Of a DNA stretch of 62,582 bases, positions 42,188 to 50,978 are shown piece after piece. The translations under genes and the position numbers were made by a program. Every line of letters begins with the position of its first letter. The stretch's first letter is position 1. Under the pieces are notes generated by a model, which searched no databases, was not told where the DNA came from, and was given only the letters and a program-made list of their open reading frames with translations. Source of the stretch: Bacteroidales bacterium UBA5833 (lineage in GTDB: Bacteria; Bacteroidota; Bacteroidia; Bacteroidales; Lentimicrobiaceae); contig DJGZ01000080.1 in assembly GCA_002433025.1 (NCBI GenBank), positions 112,940 to 175,521 on the forward strand, in the 5' to 3' direction.

Positions 42188-44113
42188 ATGACTTCAACCA
42201 TTCATCAGATTCTGGCGCGTTATTGGGGATACAATGCCTTCAGGCCCATGCAGGAGGAGATTATCCTGTCGGTATTGTCGGGTCGCGATACGCTTGCCCT
42301 GCTGCCCACCGGAGGGGGCAAGTCGTTGTGTTTCCAGGTTCCCGGAATGGTAACAGCGGGCATTACCCTTGTAATCACGCCCCTGATTGCCCTGATGAAA
42401 GATCAGGTTGAAAACCTGAAAAGCAAAGGAATTCCCGCGGAAGCCATCTATTCAGGGATGACCCCCAGGGAGGTTGAACTCGCCATGAATCATGTACTGC
42501 ACGGACAGGCGCGTTTTCTCTATCTTTCCCCTGAACGGCTGCTAACCGAACGGTTTCTCACGGCACTTGAGCACATCAAAGTCGGGATGATTGCAGTGGA
42601 CGAAGCCCATTGTATTTCTCAATGGGGTTACGATTTCAGGCCTCCCTATCTGCGGATTGCAGAAATACGCGACCGTCTGCCAGGCGTTCCGGTGCTTGCC
42701 CTTACTGCCACGGCCACCCGGAAAGTGGTGAATGATATTCAGGATAAGCTTAGATTTCAGCAATACAATGTGTTTGAGCGAAGTTTCGAGCGCAATAACC
42801 TCGCTTATGTGGTTTCCCGGACAGAGAATAAACCTGACCGACTTCTCAGGATTTGCACCAATGTAAAAGGAAGCGGAATTGTATATGTTCGCAACCGCCG
42901 GAAAACCAGAGAGGTTGCGGGGCTGCTGGCAAGAAGCGGCATCCGGGCAGACTTTTATCACGCGGGCCTGGATCCGCGCGAGAGGGAGAAAAAGCAGGAC
43001 GCATGGAAAAACGGTTCAATCAGGGTTATGGTTTCTACCAATGCTTTTGGCATGGGAATCGATAAGCCGGATGTGAGGTTTGTGGTGCACCTTGATCTGC
43101 CCGACAGCCCTGAAGCCTATTTTCAGGAAGCAGGAAGGGCCGGCAGGGACGAGAAAAAAGCTTTTGCCGTGCTGCTTTTCGAGGAAGCCGATATCCTGGA
43201 TGCCCGCCATAATCTTGACCTATCCTATCCTGAGCCTGATTTTATCCGCAGGGTTTACAGGGCCCTCGGAAATTACCTGAACCTGGTTCCCGGTACCGGT
43301 CGCGAAACAACGCATGTATTTGATATCAATGACTTCTGTAATCAGTATGATTTTAAGCCTGTTGTGGCTTATAATTCCCTTAAATTCATTGAAAGAGAGG
43401 GGTTTATTGTGATGAACGAGGCAATGTCAACCCATTCAAAACTTGTATTTAACACCCGTAAGGATGACCTTTACCGTTTTCAGGTTGAACATGCGGCATT
43501 TGATCCGCTCATCAAGATGATCCTCCGGTCATACGGCGGTGTATTTTCGGAACCCGCTTCCATCAGTGAGGCAGAATTGGGACAGCGCCTGTCGGTTCCT
43601 GCTGAAACGGTGGCTCAATTGCTCACGCGACTGCATCAGCTGGATATCCTTACATATGTTCCCAGGACCGATAAACCCCAGATTACTTTTTCGAGTGAAC
43701 TGATAAAGGCTGAGGACCTCCGGATCTCACCACAGTTTTATCATGAAAGAAAGCAGGAAGCAGTTCAGAGGCTGGAGGCAATCGTTGGTTATGCAACAAC
43801 ATTGAACCGCTGCCGGAGTCAGATGCTGATCTCTTATTTCGGTCAGGTTGACAGCCGGAGGTGTGGAATTTGCGATGTCTGCCTCGAAAGGAACAAGGCA
43901 AACCTCAGCGAACTGGAATTCAATAATATTGTTGAAGTTATCAAGCCCATGCTGAAGTCGGCCCCCTGCAGCCTGAAGGAGCTTACGGATGCCTGTCCCA
44001 GGATCAGTGAGGAAAAAGTGATCAATGCGGTAACCTGGCTGACCGATAATGATAAAATTGATGTTGTATCGGATGGATTCTTCAGATGGAAGTCAGGGAA
44101 TGAGGATCAGTGA
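42188..44113 (+). CDS. recQ: RecQ-type ATP-dependent DNA helicase
   Basis: A 641-residue 3'-5' helicase for recombination and fork repair. Helicase motifs: LLPTGGGKSLCFQVPG (I, about residue 37), VDEAHCISQWGYDFRPPYL (II), STNAFGMGIDKPDVRFVVHLDLP (V, about 280) and FQEAGRAGRDEKKAF (VI). The zinc motif CRSQMLISYF...CGICDVC is near residue 545-575, much closer to the C-terminus than in E. coli RecQ, and is followed by a short winged-helix-like end with no clear HRDC domain. So it belongs to the variant RecQ type common in Bacteroidota. Its stop overlaps the likely start of the glycosylase gene, coupling two DNA-repair genes. Confidence 0.92.
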   Translation: MTSTIHQILARYWGYNAFRPMQEEIILSVLSGRDTLALLPTGGGKSLCFQVPGMVTAGITLVITPLIALMKDQVENLKSKGIPAEAIYSGMTPREVELAMNHVLHGQARFLYLSPERLLTERFLTALEHIKVGMIAVDEAHCISQWGYDFRPPYLRIAEIRDRLPGVPVLALTATATRKVVNDIQDKLRFQQYNVFERSFERNNLAYVVSRTENKPDRLLRICTNVKGSGIVYVRNRRKTREVAGLLARSGIRADFYHAGLDPREREKKQDAWKNGSIRVMVSTNAFGMGIDKPDVRFVVHLDLPDSPEAYFQEAGRAGRDEKKAFAVLLFEEADILDARHNLDLSYPEPDFIRRVYRALGNYLNLVPGTGRETTHVFDINDFCNQYDFKPVVAYNSLKFIEREGFIVMNEAMSTHSKLVFNTRKDDLYRFQVEHAAFDPLIKMILRSYGGVFSEPASISEAELGQRLSVPAETVAQLLTRLHQLDILTYVPRTDKPQITFSSELIKAEDLRISPQFYHERKQEAVQRLEAIVGYATTLNRCRSQMLISYFGQVDSRRCGICDVCLERNKANLSELEFNNIVEVIKPMLKSAPCSLKELTDACPRISEEKVINAVTWLTDNDKIDVVSDGFFRWKSGNEDQ

Positions 44114-44732
44114 ACGAATGCCTGACAGGGATTTTTATCTTGATGATGATGTGGTCGGAATATCAAAACGGCTGCTGGGGATGAAGATCGTTTCCAATAC
44201 TCCTGAAGGCATCTGCTCCGGTATTATAACCGAAACGGAAGCATATGCCGGGGAAACTGACCGTGCTTCGCATGCTTTTGGCGGAAGGTTAACGCAGCGT
44301 ACCGAAGTGATGTATCGCGAGGGTGGTATCGCCTATGTCTACCTCTGTTATGGCTTGCATTCCCTCCTGAATGTTGTCACCGGTCCGGCCGGATTGCCCC
44401 ATGCAGTGCTTATCAGGGGGATTTATCCGCTTGAGGGCGCCGGTATTATGGCCGGGAGGCTGAAACGAAGCATAGATGTGCGCAAAGATGGTCTTGGTCC
44501 GGGAAAGCTTACCAGGCTGTTAGGCGTAGGTAAAAGTCACAATGGCGCAGACCTGAGAAATCCGGGGCTTCTGTGGATAGAACATTCGGGATTGGCAATC
44601 ACTGAGAATATGGTGATATCAGGGCCGAGAATCGGCATTGATTATGCCGGAGAGGATGCCATGCTTCCATACCGTTTCCTGGCGGATGTTGTTCAGGTTG
44701 AAAAAGCAATTAAAAAAGCCGGCCTTGTGTAA
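44100..44732 (+). CDS. 3-methyladenine DNA glycosylase (AAG/MPG family)
   Basis: A 210-residue base-excision enzyme that removes alkylated purines such as 3-methyladenine and hypoxanthine. Family signs: PDRDFYLDDDVVGISKRLLGMKIV (split across residues 8-31), ITETEAYAGETDRASHAF (catalytic Glu), TEVMYREGGIAYVYLCYGLH and GLGPGKLTRLLG. The start is either ATG 44100, which overlaps the recQ stop by 14 bases, or ATG 44118. Its stop codon lies in the loop of the terminator hairpin. Confidence 0.9.
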   Translation: MRISERMPDRDFYLDDDVVGISKRLLGMKIVSNTPEGICSGIITETEAYAGETDRASHAFGGRLTQRTEVMYREGGIAYVYLCYGLHSLLNVVTGPAGLPHAVLIRGIYPLEGAGIMAGRLKRSIDVRKDGLGPGKLTRLLGVGKSHNGADLRNPGLLWIEHSGLAITENMVISGPRIGIDYAGEDAMLPYRFLADVVQVEKAIKKAGLV

Positions 44733-44745
44733 GGCCAGCTTTTAA
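44714..44745. terminator. Shared terminator of glycosylase and HU genes
   Basis: Stem AAAAGC-GGCCTT/AAGGCC-GCTTTT with one mismatch and a GTGT loop. A and T runs on both sides make it usable in both directions; it overlaps the end of the glycosylase reading frame. Confidence 0.75.
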
Positions 44746-44764
44746 ACCGTTGCTTACCGGCAGC

Positions 44765-45037
44765 TTATTTTACATTCTTTGAGAGCTCAGCGCCTGGTTT
44801 GAACTTAACAACTTTTTTGGCAGCGATCTTGATTTCTTTGCCGGTCTGAGGATTACGGCCTTTGCGGGCAGCGCGTTTCGAAACCGAGAATGAACCAAAT
44901 CCTACAAGTGCTACGCGATCACCTTTCTTAAGGCTTTTTGAAGTAGCTGAGATGAAGGCGTCAAGGGCTTTTTTGGAATCGGCTTTGGTGAGCCCTGAGT
45001 CTGCTGCAATGGCAACAATTAATTCCTGTTTGTTCAT
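44765..45037 (-). CDS. HU family DNA-binding protein
   Basis: A 90-residue histone-like protein: two N-terminal helices (MNKQELIVAIAADSGLTKAD) and the DNA-bending arm GFGSFSVSKRAARKGRNPQTGKEIKI (split around residues 48-73) with the conserved proline-tip region. It bends and compacts DNA as a dimer. Standard length. Strong promoter upstream. Confidence 0.95.
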   Translation of the reverse strand: MNKQELIVAIAADSGLTKADSKKALDAFISATSKSLKKGDRVALVGFGSFSVSKRAARKGRNPQTGKEIKIAAKKVVKFKPGAELSKNVK

Positions 45038-45080
45038 CGTTTTCCTGATTTAAATGAATACTTTGTTGGATAACCTAACG

Positions 45081-45110
45081 CAAATATAAGCTATTCCTGC
45101 CTAAAATCAA
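45081..45110 (-). promoter_or_regulatory. Predicted HU promoter
   Basis: Reverse strand TTG (45108-45110), 19 bases, exact TATATTTG (45081-45088), about 44 bases before the HU start codon. Confidence 0.7.
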
Positions 45111-45205
45111 GTGTTTTAGGCAAAAACCTTTAAAAAAGTTAATAAAACCGGGAGTTTGTTAATAACTCGGGTTAAAAAAGGCTGAAAAATCAGGCAAAAC
45201 CGGCG

Positions 45206-46174
45206 CTAAACCGCTTCAGAAGGGGTTTTGAAGGCAATCCCGGTTACTCTCAGGCCTCTTAAAAATTCACCGGCCTGCATGACTTTTTTACCCGCCGGTT
45301 GAATGGTGGTTATTTCTATATACTGATCGGCGCAGGCAACAAAAAGCCGGTTATCCGAAACAATTTTTGCATAACCCGGAGTGGTTCCGGCTATTTCACC
45401 GGTTAGCGCTGATCTGAGCAACTTTACTTCCTTGCCGGCAGTTTCACCCGTGAGGAATGAAATAGCGCCGGGATAAGGGCTTAAACCGCGTATATGGTTG
45501 TGGACTTCCTGTGCGGTTTTGTCCCAGTTGATGAAACACTGTTCCCTGAAAATCCGTGGAGCGGTCCTGAGGGGTTCATTTCTCAAAGGTTGTTCAGTGG
45601 GGAGGCATTTGTTGGCGGCAATATTTTCAATGGTTTTTAATACCAGCCCGGCACCCGCCTCCTTCAGCCTGTCATGTAATTCACCGGCAGTTTCATCCGC
45701 ACCAACAGGTAACTCCGACCTCATTATAATTTTACCGGTGTCGATGCCTTCGTTGATAAAAAAGGTGGTAACTCCGGTAACGGTTTCCCCGTTCATGACG
45801 GCATGATTGATGGGGGCTGCTCCCCGGTATTGCGGCAGAAGGGAAGCATGCAGGTTGAAGCATCCCAGTTCCGGCAGCGACCATACCGCTTCGGGTAATT
45901 TCCTGAAGGCAACAACCACAAAAAGATTGGCGCCGAGGTTCTTCAACTCATCCAAAAATCCGGTATCGTTCAGTTTATCGGGTTGAAGCACCCCGATGCC
46001 ATGTTCCAGGGCGTATTGTTTCACCGCCGATTGCCTGATTTTAAGGCCGCGCCCGGCTGGTTTGTCGGGGACCGTAACCACCGCAGGTACCCGGTACCCC
46101 GATTCCACAATGCGCTGCAGCGAAGCAACGGCAAATTCAGGCGTGCCCATAAATACTATGCTGATGTCGTTCAT
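45206..46174 (-). CDS. fmt: Methionyl-tRNA formyltransferase
   Basis: A 322-residue enzyme that formylates initiator Met-tRNA with 10-formyl-THF. Start at 46174 gives MNDISIVFMGTPEFAVASL. The catalytic Asn-His region is in FNLHASLLPQYRGAAPINHA (Asn, His; split over residues 107-126), followed by TGVTTFFINEGIDTGKII. A C-terminal OB-fold for tRNA contact follows the linker (residue 210 on). Length is typical. Confidence 0.95.
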   Translation of the reverse strand: MNDISIVFMGTPEFAVASLQRIVESGYRVPAVVTVPDKPAGRGLKIRQSAVKQYALEHGIGVLQPDKLNDTGFLDELKNLGANLFVVVAFRKLPEAVWSLPELGCFNLHASLLPQYRGAAPINHAVMNGETVTGVTTFFINEGIDTGKIIMRSELPVGADETAGELHDRLKEAGAGLVLKTIENIAANKCLPTEQPLRNEPLRTAPRIFREQCFINWDKTAQEVHNHIRGLSPYPGAISFLTGETAGKEVKLLRSALTGEIAGTTPGYAKIVSDNRLFVACADQYIEITTIQPAGKKVMQAGEFLRGLRVTGIAFKTPSEAV

Positions 46175-46239
46175 ATTGCCCTGGCTTGAGCGGTTATTAA
46201 TTACGAAAATAGTGCTTTTCTGCAAACAGCCTTAAATAA

Positions 46240-46266
46240 AAACACCCGGTTGGCCCCCGGGTGTTT
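46240..46266 (-). terminator. Terminator of the TPR membrane protein gene
   Basis: Ten-pair stem AAACACCCGG/CCGGGTGTTT with a short loop, just past the stop of the leftward TPR gene and followed by TTATTT on the reverse strand. Confidence 0.8.
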
Positions 46267-46286
46267 AACTGTCTTTTGTCCAGTGA

Positions 46287-46967
46287 TTATTGTCCTTTCA
46301 ACCGGGCAATATATTTTTCGACATCCCTGGATTCTGCGCTGCGCGGAAAATCAAGACGGATACGCTCGTAAGCCTTCAGCGCTTTTTCTTTATTGCCTGA
46401 TTCTTCGTAAGCCCAGGCAGCTTTCTGCAGGAACAGGGGAGTAGTAAAGTCGTTTTTGTAAGTATCGGCAGCCTTGAGGTAGTTTTCAGCTGCTTCCCCG
46501 GTTTTCCCGAGTTCCATATATGCATCACCGATTGCACCTTTGGCCATTGGCAGAACCATGTTGTCCTTAATATTGAACTTTTTCAGGTGGCTGATTGCTT
46601 CTTCAAATTTCCCTTCATTCAGATAAATGATGCCTGTGTAATAATGTGCAAGCTTTGCAGATTTGGTGATTCCGTAATCATCAATAATCCCTAAAAATCC
46701 CGGATACATACCGTCGCCGTTCAGCGCAAGCTTAAGGGAGTCCATTTCAAAATATTTCTCTGCCATGAACATCTGCGATTGAGCTTCCTTTTCACGGGGC
46801 ATCAGGTAGAAACGCTGAAAACCAAAATATGCTAAAACCAACAGCGCGATGGCACCTGCAATAATTCCTAGGAGTTTCTGATTCTTTTCAATAAAAACTT
46901 CTGATTTGCTGAGGGCTTCCTCAACGGCCATGATTTTTTCTTCTGTGTTGTCGGTCTTTTTTGCCAT
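46287..46967 (-). CDS. Membrane-anchored TPR protein (YfgM-like)
   Basis: A 226-residue protein with a charged N-terminus, one membrane helix (about residues 33-53) and a C-terminal domain of helical repeats: AKLAHYYTGIIYLNEGKFEEAI, AKGAIGDAYMELGKTGEAAENYLKAA and KAAWAYEESGNKEKALKAYERI, each split TPR-like units. Layout resembles YfgM, which assists folding at the periplasmic side of the Sec translocon; the same function here is an inference. Exact -35/-7 spacing upstream suggests strong expression. Confidence 0.82.
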   Translation of the reverse strand: MAKKTDNTEEKIMAVEEALSKSEVFIEKNQKLLGIIAGAIALLVLAYFGFQRFYLMPREKEAQSQMFMAEKYFEMDSLKLALNGDGMYPGFLGIIDDYGITKSAKLAHYYTGIIYLNEGKFEEAISHLKKFNIKDNMVLPMAKGAIGDAYMELGKTGEAAENYLKAADTYKNDFTTPLFLQKAAWAYEESGNKEKALKAYERIRLDFPRSAESRDVEKYIARLKGQ

Positions 46968-46987
46968 TGCTATAAAAATTAGTCGCG

Positions 46988-47017
46988 CAAAAGTAAGGCT
47001 TTTTTTTTATTTGACAA
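46988..47017 (-). promoter_or_regulatory. Predicted promoter of the TPR protein gene
   Basis: Reverse strand TTG (47015-47017), 19 bases, exact TACTTTTG (46988-46995), about 20 bases before the start codon. Confidence 0.65.
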
Positions 47018-47083
47018 AAGGGGATTTTTTCCGTTTAAGATATTGTTCCGATTGCCGGTTTCATTTCATTTTATCCTGATTTC

Positions 47084-47115
47084 TTGACTGACTGCCTGAT
47101 TTTTTATACTTTTAC
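47084..47115 (+). promoter_or_regulatory. Predicted THX promoter
   Basis: TTG (47084-47086), 21 bases, TACTTTTA (47108-47115), about 38 bases before the THX start. Confidence 0.55.
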
Positions 47116-47152
47116 AAAGTGAACTTCATAAACCAATTAAATAGCTGATATT

Positions 47153-47407
47153 ATGGGAAAAGGAGACAAAAAGACCAGGCGTGGGAAAATTATCATGGGT
47201 TCCCATGGCGTTACAAGGCCAAAAAGGATCAGGAAAACCGCACCCCTGGCAGTTGCTGCAAAACCGGAGCCTGTTGCAGATGAACCCAGGGCTAAACCAA
47301 AGGCAGCGCCCAAAGTAGTGGCGAAAGATGCTGAGCCAAAACCCAAGGCTGTCAAAAAGCCGAAAGTAACAGCAAAAGCGGATGAAACAGCCGAACCCGG
47401 CGAATAA
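47153..47407 (+). CDS. 30S ribosomal protein THX with extended tail
   Basis: An 84-residue protein whose first 28 residues, MGKGDKKTRRGKIIMGSHGV then TRPKRIRK, match the short 30S protein THX, which lies in a pocket of the 16S rRNA head. The remaining two-thirds is a low-complexity tail rich in Ala, Lys, Pro and Glu. Bacteroidota THX proteins often carry such tails; this one is fairly long. The gene stands alone with a promoter and an excellent terminator, consistent with high expression. Confidence 0.88.
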   Translation: MGKGDKKTRRGKIIMGSHGVTRPKRIRKTAPLAVAAKPEPVADEPRAKPKAAPKVVAKDAEPKPKAVKKPKVTAKADETAEPGE

Positions 47408-47430
47408 AAACATGTTGCTTTTCTATCAAG

Positions 47431-47457
47431 GCCCCCGGATTTAACCCGGGGGTTTTT
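47431..47457 (+). terminator. THX terminator
   Basis: Seven-pair stem CCCCCGG/CCGGGGG followed by five T, directly before the convergent murD2 stop. Confidence 0.85.
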
Positions 47458-48832
47458 ATTTCCTGCTTACCAGCTCCTTGAACATCCTGCCCCTTTCTTC
47501 AAAGTTTTTGAAACGATCGTAGCTCGAAGCGGCAGGGGACAGCAGGCAGATCCCTCCGGACGGTGTGACTGATACAGCCTTCTCAACGGCAAGTTCAAAT
47601 TCCCTGATAAAGAAGGCTGAAGGATTGCACTGTTTGAACTGTCTGAGCAATCCAAAGATCCGTTCACCGGCGGGACCGGTCAGGATAATGCTGCTAATTC
47701 CGGATTTGCTGATAAAATCAGCAAGGCCGGTGTAATCTATGCCTCTGTCAAACCCTCCGAGAATCAGGGTGTCAACGTTTTTAAGCGTGGCAACGGCAGC
47801 CATGGCAGCTTCGGGAATGGTGGAGATGGAATCATTGTAAAATATTTTTCCTGAAAAGTTCCCGACATACTCAATCCTGTGTTCAAGGGGTGTGAACGTG
47901 GCCACCCCTTCAGCAATGGCCGCAGCCGGGATGTTCATTAAACTGGCTGCGGAAGCAGCTGATATGATGTTGCGGAGATTATGTGTTCCGGCCAGTTTGG
48001 ATTTATGTTCCGCGGCAAGAAGGATCCTCTCAGCCCCCTTATTCCTCAGTACAATGTGATTTCCGGAAATACCGGCGCCATCCCCGGGAAATTCGCTGGT
48101 ATATACGGGAAACTTACTGCCCTGTAGGCGCAGTTCTTCCATGAGTTTCAGGATATTCTCATCTGAGCCATCATAAATAAATGCATCATTGAACCGCTGC
48201 TTCAGCGCGATCTGAAACTTTGCCAGCTGATAGTGCCTGAATGAAGCGTAATGATCGAGGTGCTCCTGAAAAAGGTTCAGCAAAATGCTTATCGCCGGTG
48301 CCCGGGTAATGTACTCAAGCTGGTGCGACGATAATTCACTGATAATCCTGGTTGCAGGCGTTATTTTGTCAACAAGGTCAAAAAGCGGAACGCCGATATT
48401 GCCGGCCAGCAGGGTGTCGCTGGTGTAATTCCGGATAATGTGGTGCAGCAGGCTCGAAGTGGTGCTTTTGCCTTTGGTGCCGGTAATGCCTGCCATCCGG
48501 GGGGCATAAGCCCGCAGGAAAAGATCGGTTTGCGAGCTGATCCTGTCCGGATTGAATGCGGCCCCGCTTCTGAAGAGCGATATTCCCGGCGACTTGATGA
48601 CCAGGTCGAAGTGGTTTAACTGATCAAGGTATCCCGGGCCGGTGATGACAGTCAGTTTTTCATTATTCAGTTCCGGATGCTTCTGTAAAATCAAGGGATC
48701 GGCGTCTGCAACGGTAAGCGGAAGGTGCGGGCAACACTGATCAAGCAACCTGAGCGTTGACTGCCCTTCGCGGCCATATCCGAGGATTAGTACCGATTTG
48801 CCGTTGGTTACCGACTTTATCAGGCTTTTCAT
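47456..48832 (-). CDS. murD2: MurD-type ligase, probably MurD2 (adds L-glutamate)
   Basis: A 458-residue Mur ligase. The start at 48832 (MKSLIKSV) overlaps the stop of the upstream gene by four bases. Signature segments: N-terminal VLILGYGREGQSTLRLL (Rossmann), the ATP loop GITGTKGKSTTSSLL (about residue 115), NLFQEHLDHYASFRHY (about 200), the HNLRNIISAASAAS block and the C-terminal domain with YNDSISTIPEAA and LGGFDRGIDY. It would join glutamate to UDP-MurNAc-L-Ala in the cytoplasm. Because the partner gene is a MurL-like epimerase, L-glutamate is the likely substrate, unlike standard MurD, which uses D-glutamate; this part is inference from context. Confidence 0.85.
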   Translation of the reverse strand: MKSLIKSVTNGKSVLILGYGREGQSTLRLLDQCCPHLPLTVADADPLILQKHPELNNEKLTVITGPGYLDQLNHFDLVIKSPGISLFRSGAAFNPDRISSQTDLFLRAYAPRMAGITGTKGKSTTSSLLHHIIRNYTSDTLLAGNIGVPLFDLVDKITPATRIISELSSHQLEYITRAPAISILLNLFQEHLDHYASFRHYQLAKFQIALKQRFNDAFIYDGSDENILKLMEELRLQGSKFPVYTSEFPGDGAGISGNHIVLRNKGAERILLAAEHKSKLAGTHNLRNIISAASAASLMNIPAAAIAEGVATFTPLEHRIEYVGNFSGKIFYNDSISTIPEAAMAAVATLKNVDTLILGGFDRGIDYTGLADFISKSGISSIILTGPAGERIFGLLRQFKQCNPSAFFIREFELAVEKAVSVTPSGGICLLSPAASSYDRFKNFEERGRMFKELVSRK

Positions 48833-50205
48833 TGCAGTGCTTCTTTTAGCAGGTTTAACAGTTGGGGCGGGACGCAGTGTTCTGAATTCAATGAACTGAA
48901 GCATACTTCAGGATTAAATCGTCCCTTGATCCCTTCGTACCTTCGCAGCAGCAATGGCAATTCTTCCGGCCCGGGTTGCTGAAGCATCATCTGCAGGGCA
49001 ATGTTTACTTCATTAATTGTCCCTACGCATTCAAAAGGCTTGTTTTCGGCAAGGCCGCACAGCTCGTCGAAAGTATCCTGCATCTCTGGATCATTGAGCA
49101 TATCGTGCCCCAGCATCCGTTCAGTTTCCCGGATGCCTGCGAAAGGCGACAGAATGATGGATGTAAAGAGGCATTTCGGACATTTTCCGCACCAGCTGTC
49201 GGTTTTACTGCCGGCATTGCAACTCCTGAAGACATTGTGATATGGTTTCAGTACAGAAAAGATTTTAGCGATCTGAAGTTCTCCCAGCGGCCGCAGAAAA
49301 CTGAAATAGTCAAAACCGGGTGAGATGAATTTGCTGTAATATTCCCTGAAAGCGGATTCAAACTCAAATGACTTGGAATACTGATGATTGATTTTTGTCC
49401 CCGGGACAGTTGCCTCGTTTGCACTGGATTCGTTCGAAAGGGCAATATGGCGGTAGCCCGTAAGCAGTGAGGCCATCAGGGTATAGAATGCCAGCATGGC
49501 TGAAAACGGGGTGTGGCCGTTCAGAAATCCCTGATCATTGAGTTTCAGCAGTAAAGGGTCAAGGTTTCTTTGGATGGTTATAACTTCGTTCATTCCGAAG
49601 CCTCCGGCTGCTGCGGTATGAACCGTCGCTCCCCTGGGATTCATGATCAATGGCATGATATTTCTGTTTCCCTGTTTCAGCAGTTCCAGTGTAACAACCG
49701 AATCTTTTCCGCCGCCCAGCGGGACAAGTATCCCCTCGCTCAGGTTTACGGGGAATGTACTGAATTGATCAGCGCCTTCAGGGATAATTTCTACAAAGGA
49801 GTCAGGATCAACCGAAAGTGAATTCATATAGAAGAATTCTCCCAACCCGCTGTAGTAAAGCTTTTTCCACCAGTTAACCTGTTCAGGGGAAAGTGAGGCC
49901 GGTTTTACCCGTACCACCGGGGCGCAGCTTGCTTTCCAGTAACTGATCAGCTCAATCATGCCGATGTTGAAAGCGATATTGCGCATTAATCCCGGTTGAT
50001 TGACTGCGTAATTCAGGGACTCCTTGCGCAGGTTACCGGCAGGGATAAATGCAGAGGGCCTGAAAGTATAACCGGGGCCAAGGTTAAAGACAAATTCCAT
50101 GTAAACACCTTCAGAAGTTACATCCACGCTGAAATGTTGATATTCAAAAACGGGATAATCCTTACGGAGTCTCAGGTACAAATCTGAATGATCGGATTTT
50201 AGCAT
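48829..50205 (-). CDS. murL: MurL-like UDP-MurNAc-L-Ala-L-Glu epimerase
   Basis: A 458-residue protein. The frame is open further upstream, but the ATG at 50205 (MLKSDHSDLY) is chosen because the longer form would run past the divergent yqgE start. The mid-chain carries a PP-loop-like ATP motif VPLGGGKDSVVTLE (residues 161-174), the conserved NESSANE (258-264) and a cysteine motif SCNAGS...WCGKCPKC (329-345). This set matches MurL, which uses ATP to epimerise the terminal L-glutamate of UDP-MurNAc-L-Ala-L-Glu to D-glutamate. The four-base overlap with a MurD ligase gene gives the same pair as MurL/MurD2 described in Xanthomonas, supplying D-Glu without glutamate racemase. A reverse TAATTTTG box lies at 50253-50260. 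Confidence 0.82.
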   Translation of the reverse strand: MLKSDHSDLYLRLRKDYPVFEYQHFSVDVTSEGVYMEFVFNLGPGYTFRPSAFIPAGNLRKESLNYAVNQPGLMRNIAFNIGMIELISYWKASCAPVVRVKPASLSPEQVNWWKKLYYSGLGEFFYMNSLSVDPDSFVEIIPEGADQFSTFPVNLSEGILVPLGGGKDSVVTLELLKQGNRNIMPLIMNPRGATVHTAAAGGFGMNEVITIQRNLDPLLLKLNDQGFLNGHTPFSAMLAFYTLMASLLTGYRHIALSNESSANEATVPGTKINHQYSKSFEFESAFREYYSKFISPGFDYFSFLRPLGELQIAKIFSVLKPYHNVFRSCNAGSKTDSWCGKCPKCLFTSIILSPFAGIRETERMLGHDMLNDPEMQDTFDELCGLAENKPFECVGTINEVNIALQMMLQQPGPEELPLLLRRYEGIKGRFNPEVCFSSLNSEHCVPPQLLNLLKEALQ

Positions 50206-50312
50206 AAGCAGTGTGGTATGGAATTTGTAATTTACAGTGGTGTCTCCGATTGCAAAATTAGTGAATAGGCCTGTTGTGTCGGCCGGATAAAAAGGAGATA
50301 AACGTTTTAAAT

Positions 50313-50343
50313 GTTGCAGTTGGCCCGGAAAATTGTTAAATTT
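50313..50343 (+). promoter_or_regulatory. Predicted yqgE promoter
   Basis: TTG (50313-50315), 20 bases, exact TAAATTTG (50336-50343), about 70 bases before the YqgE start, in the divergent gap with murL. Confidence 0.6.
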
Positions 50344-50414
50344 GATGAAAAGCAGACGAATTGACAGCCTGACTCCCGGACAACGTACAATGCTAACAGT
50401 AAAAAAGTGAAACA

Positions 50415-50978
50415 ATGGAACCAATCAGAATAAAACCTCTTGCCGGCCGGATTCTGATCTCTGTGCCATTTCTGCAGGACTTTTATTTCCGGAAGTCTGT
50501 GGTTTTGCTTGCTGATCACAGTGAGGAAGGGTCATTCGGAATAATTATCAATAAACCTGTAGAAGTTAAACTAAGCGATGTAGCTGTTGATTTCGCCGGC
50601 TTCGATGCGCCGGTTTACCTGGGTGGCCCTGTTAAAACCGACAGCCTGTTCTTTATTCATACACGTCCTGATATTATTGATGATGGCGTGAAAATCCTCG
50701 AAGGATTATATTGGGGCGGAAATATCGAAACCGTGAAGACCCTGATACGCGAAAAGCGCCTGAATAGGGAAGATATCCGCTTCTTTGTCGGTTATGCCGG
50801 CTGGATGGCCAATCAGCTCGATCAGGAGCTGGAGGAAAACTCGTGGGTGGTCTCGATGACCGACCTTAACCAGATCATCAAAACCAATCCTGTTGATCTG
50901 TGGAATCAGACCCTCAAAAAGCTCGGACGCGAATATAAGTTGTGGGTTAACTATCCGCCCGACCCGATGATGAACTAA
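50415..50978 (+). CDS. YqgE/AlgH family protein
   Basis: A 187-residue cytoplasmic protein with the DUF179 pattern: PLAGRILISVPFLQDFYFRKSVVLLADH (split across residues 8-35), GSFGIIINKPVEVKLSDV, VYLGGPVKTDSLFFIHT and FFVGYAGWMANQLDQELEENSW. Structures of the family are known but its reaction is not. The last four bases overlap the end of the convergent rhomboid gene. Confidence 0.9.
   Translation: MEPIRIKPLAGRILISVPFLQDFYFRKSVVLLADHSEEGSFGIIINKPVEVKLSDVAVDFAGFDAPVYLGGPVKTDSLFFIHTRPDIIDDGVKILEGLYWGGNIETVKTLIREKRLNREDIRFFVGYAGWMANQLDQELEENSWVVSMTDLNQIIKTNPVDLWNQTLKKLGREYKLWVNYPPDPMMN

Noticed and set aside
50206..50424. Longer start for the MurL-like protein
   Set aside because: The extra 73 residues overlap the yqgE start and its promoter and match nothing in the family; the ATG at 50205 gives a normal N-terminus.
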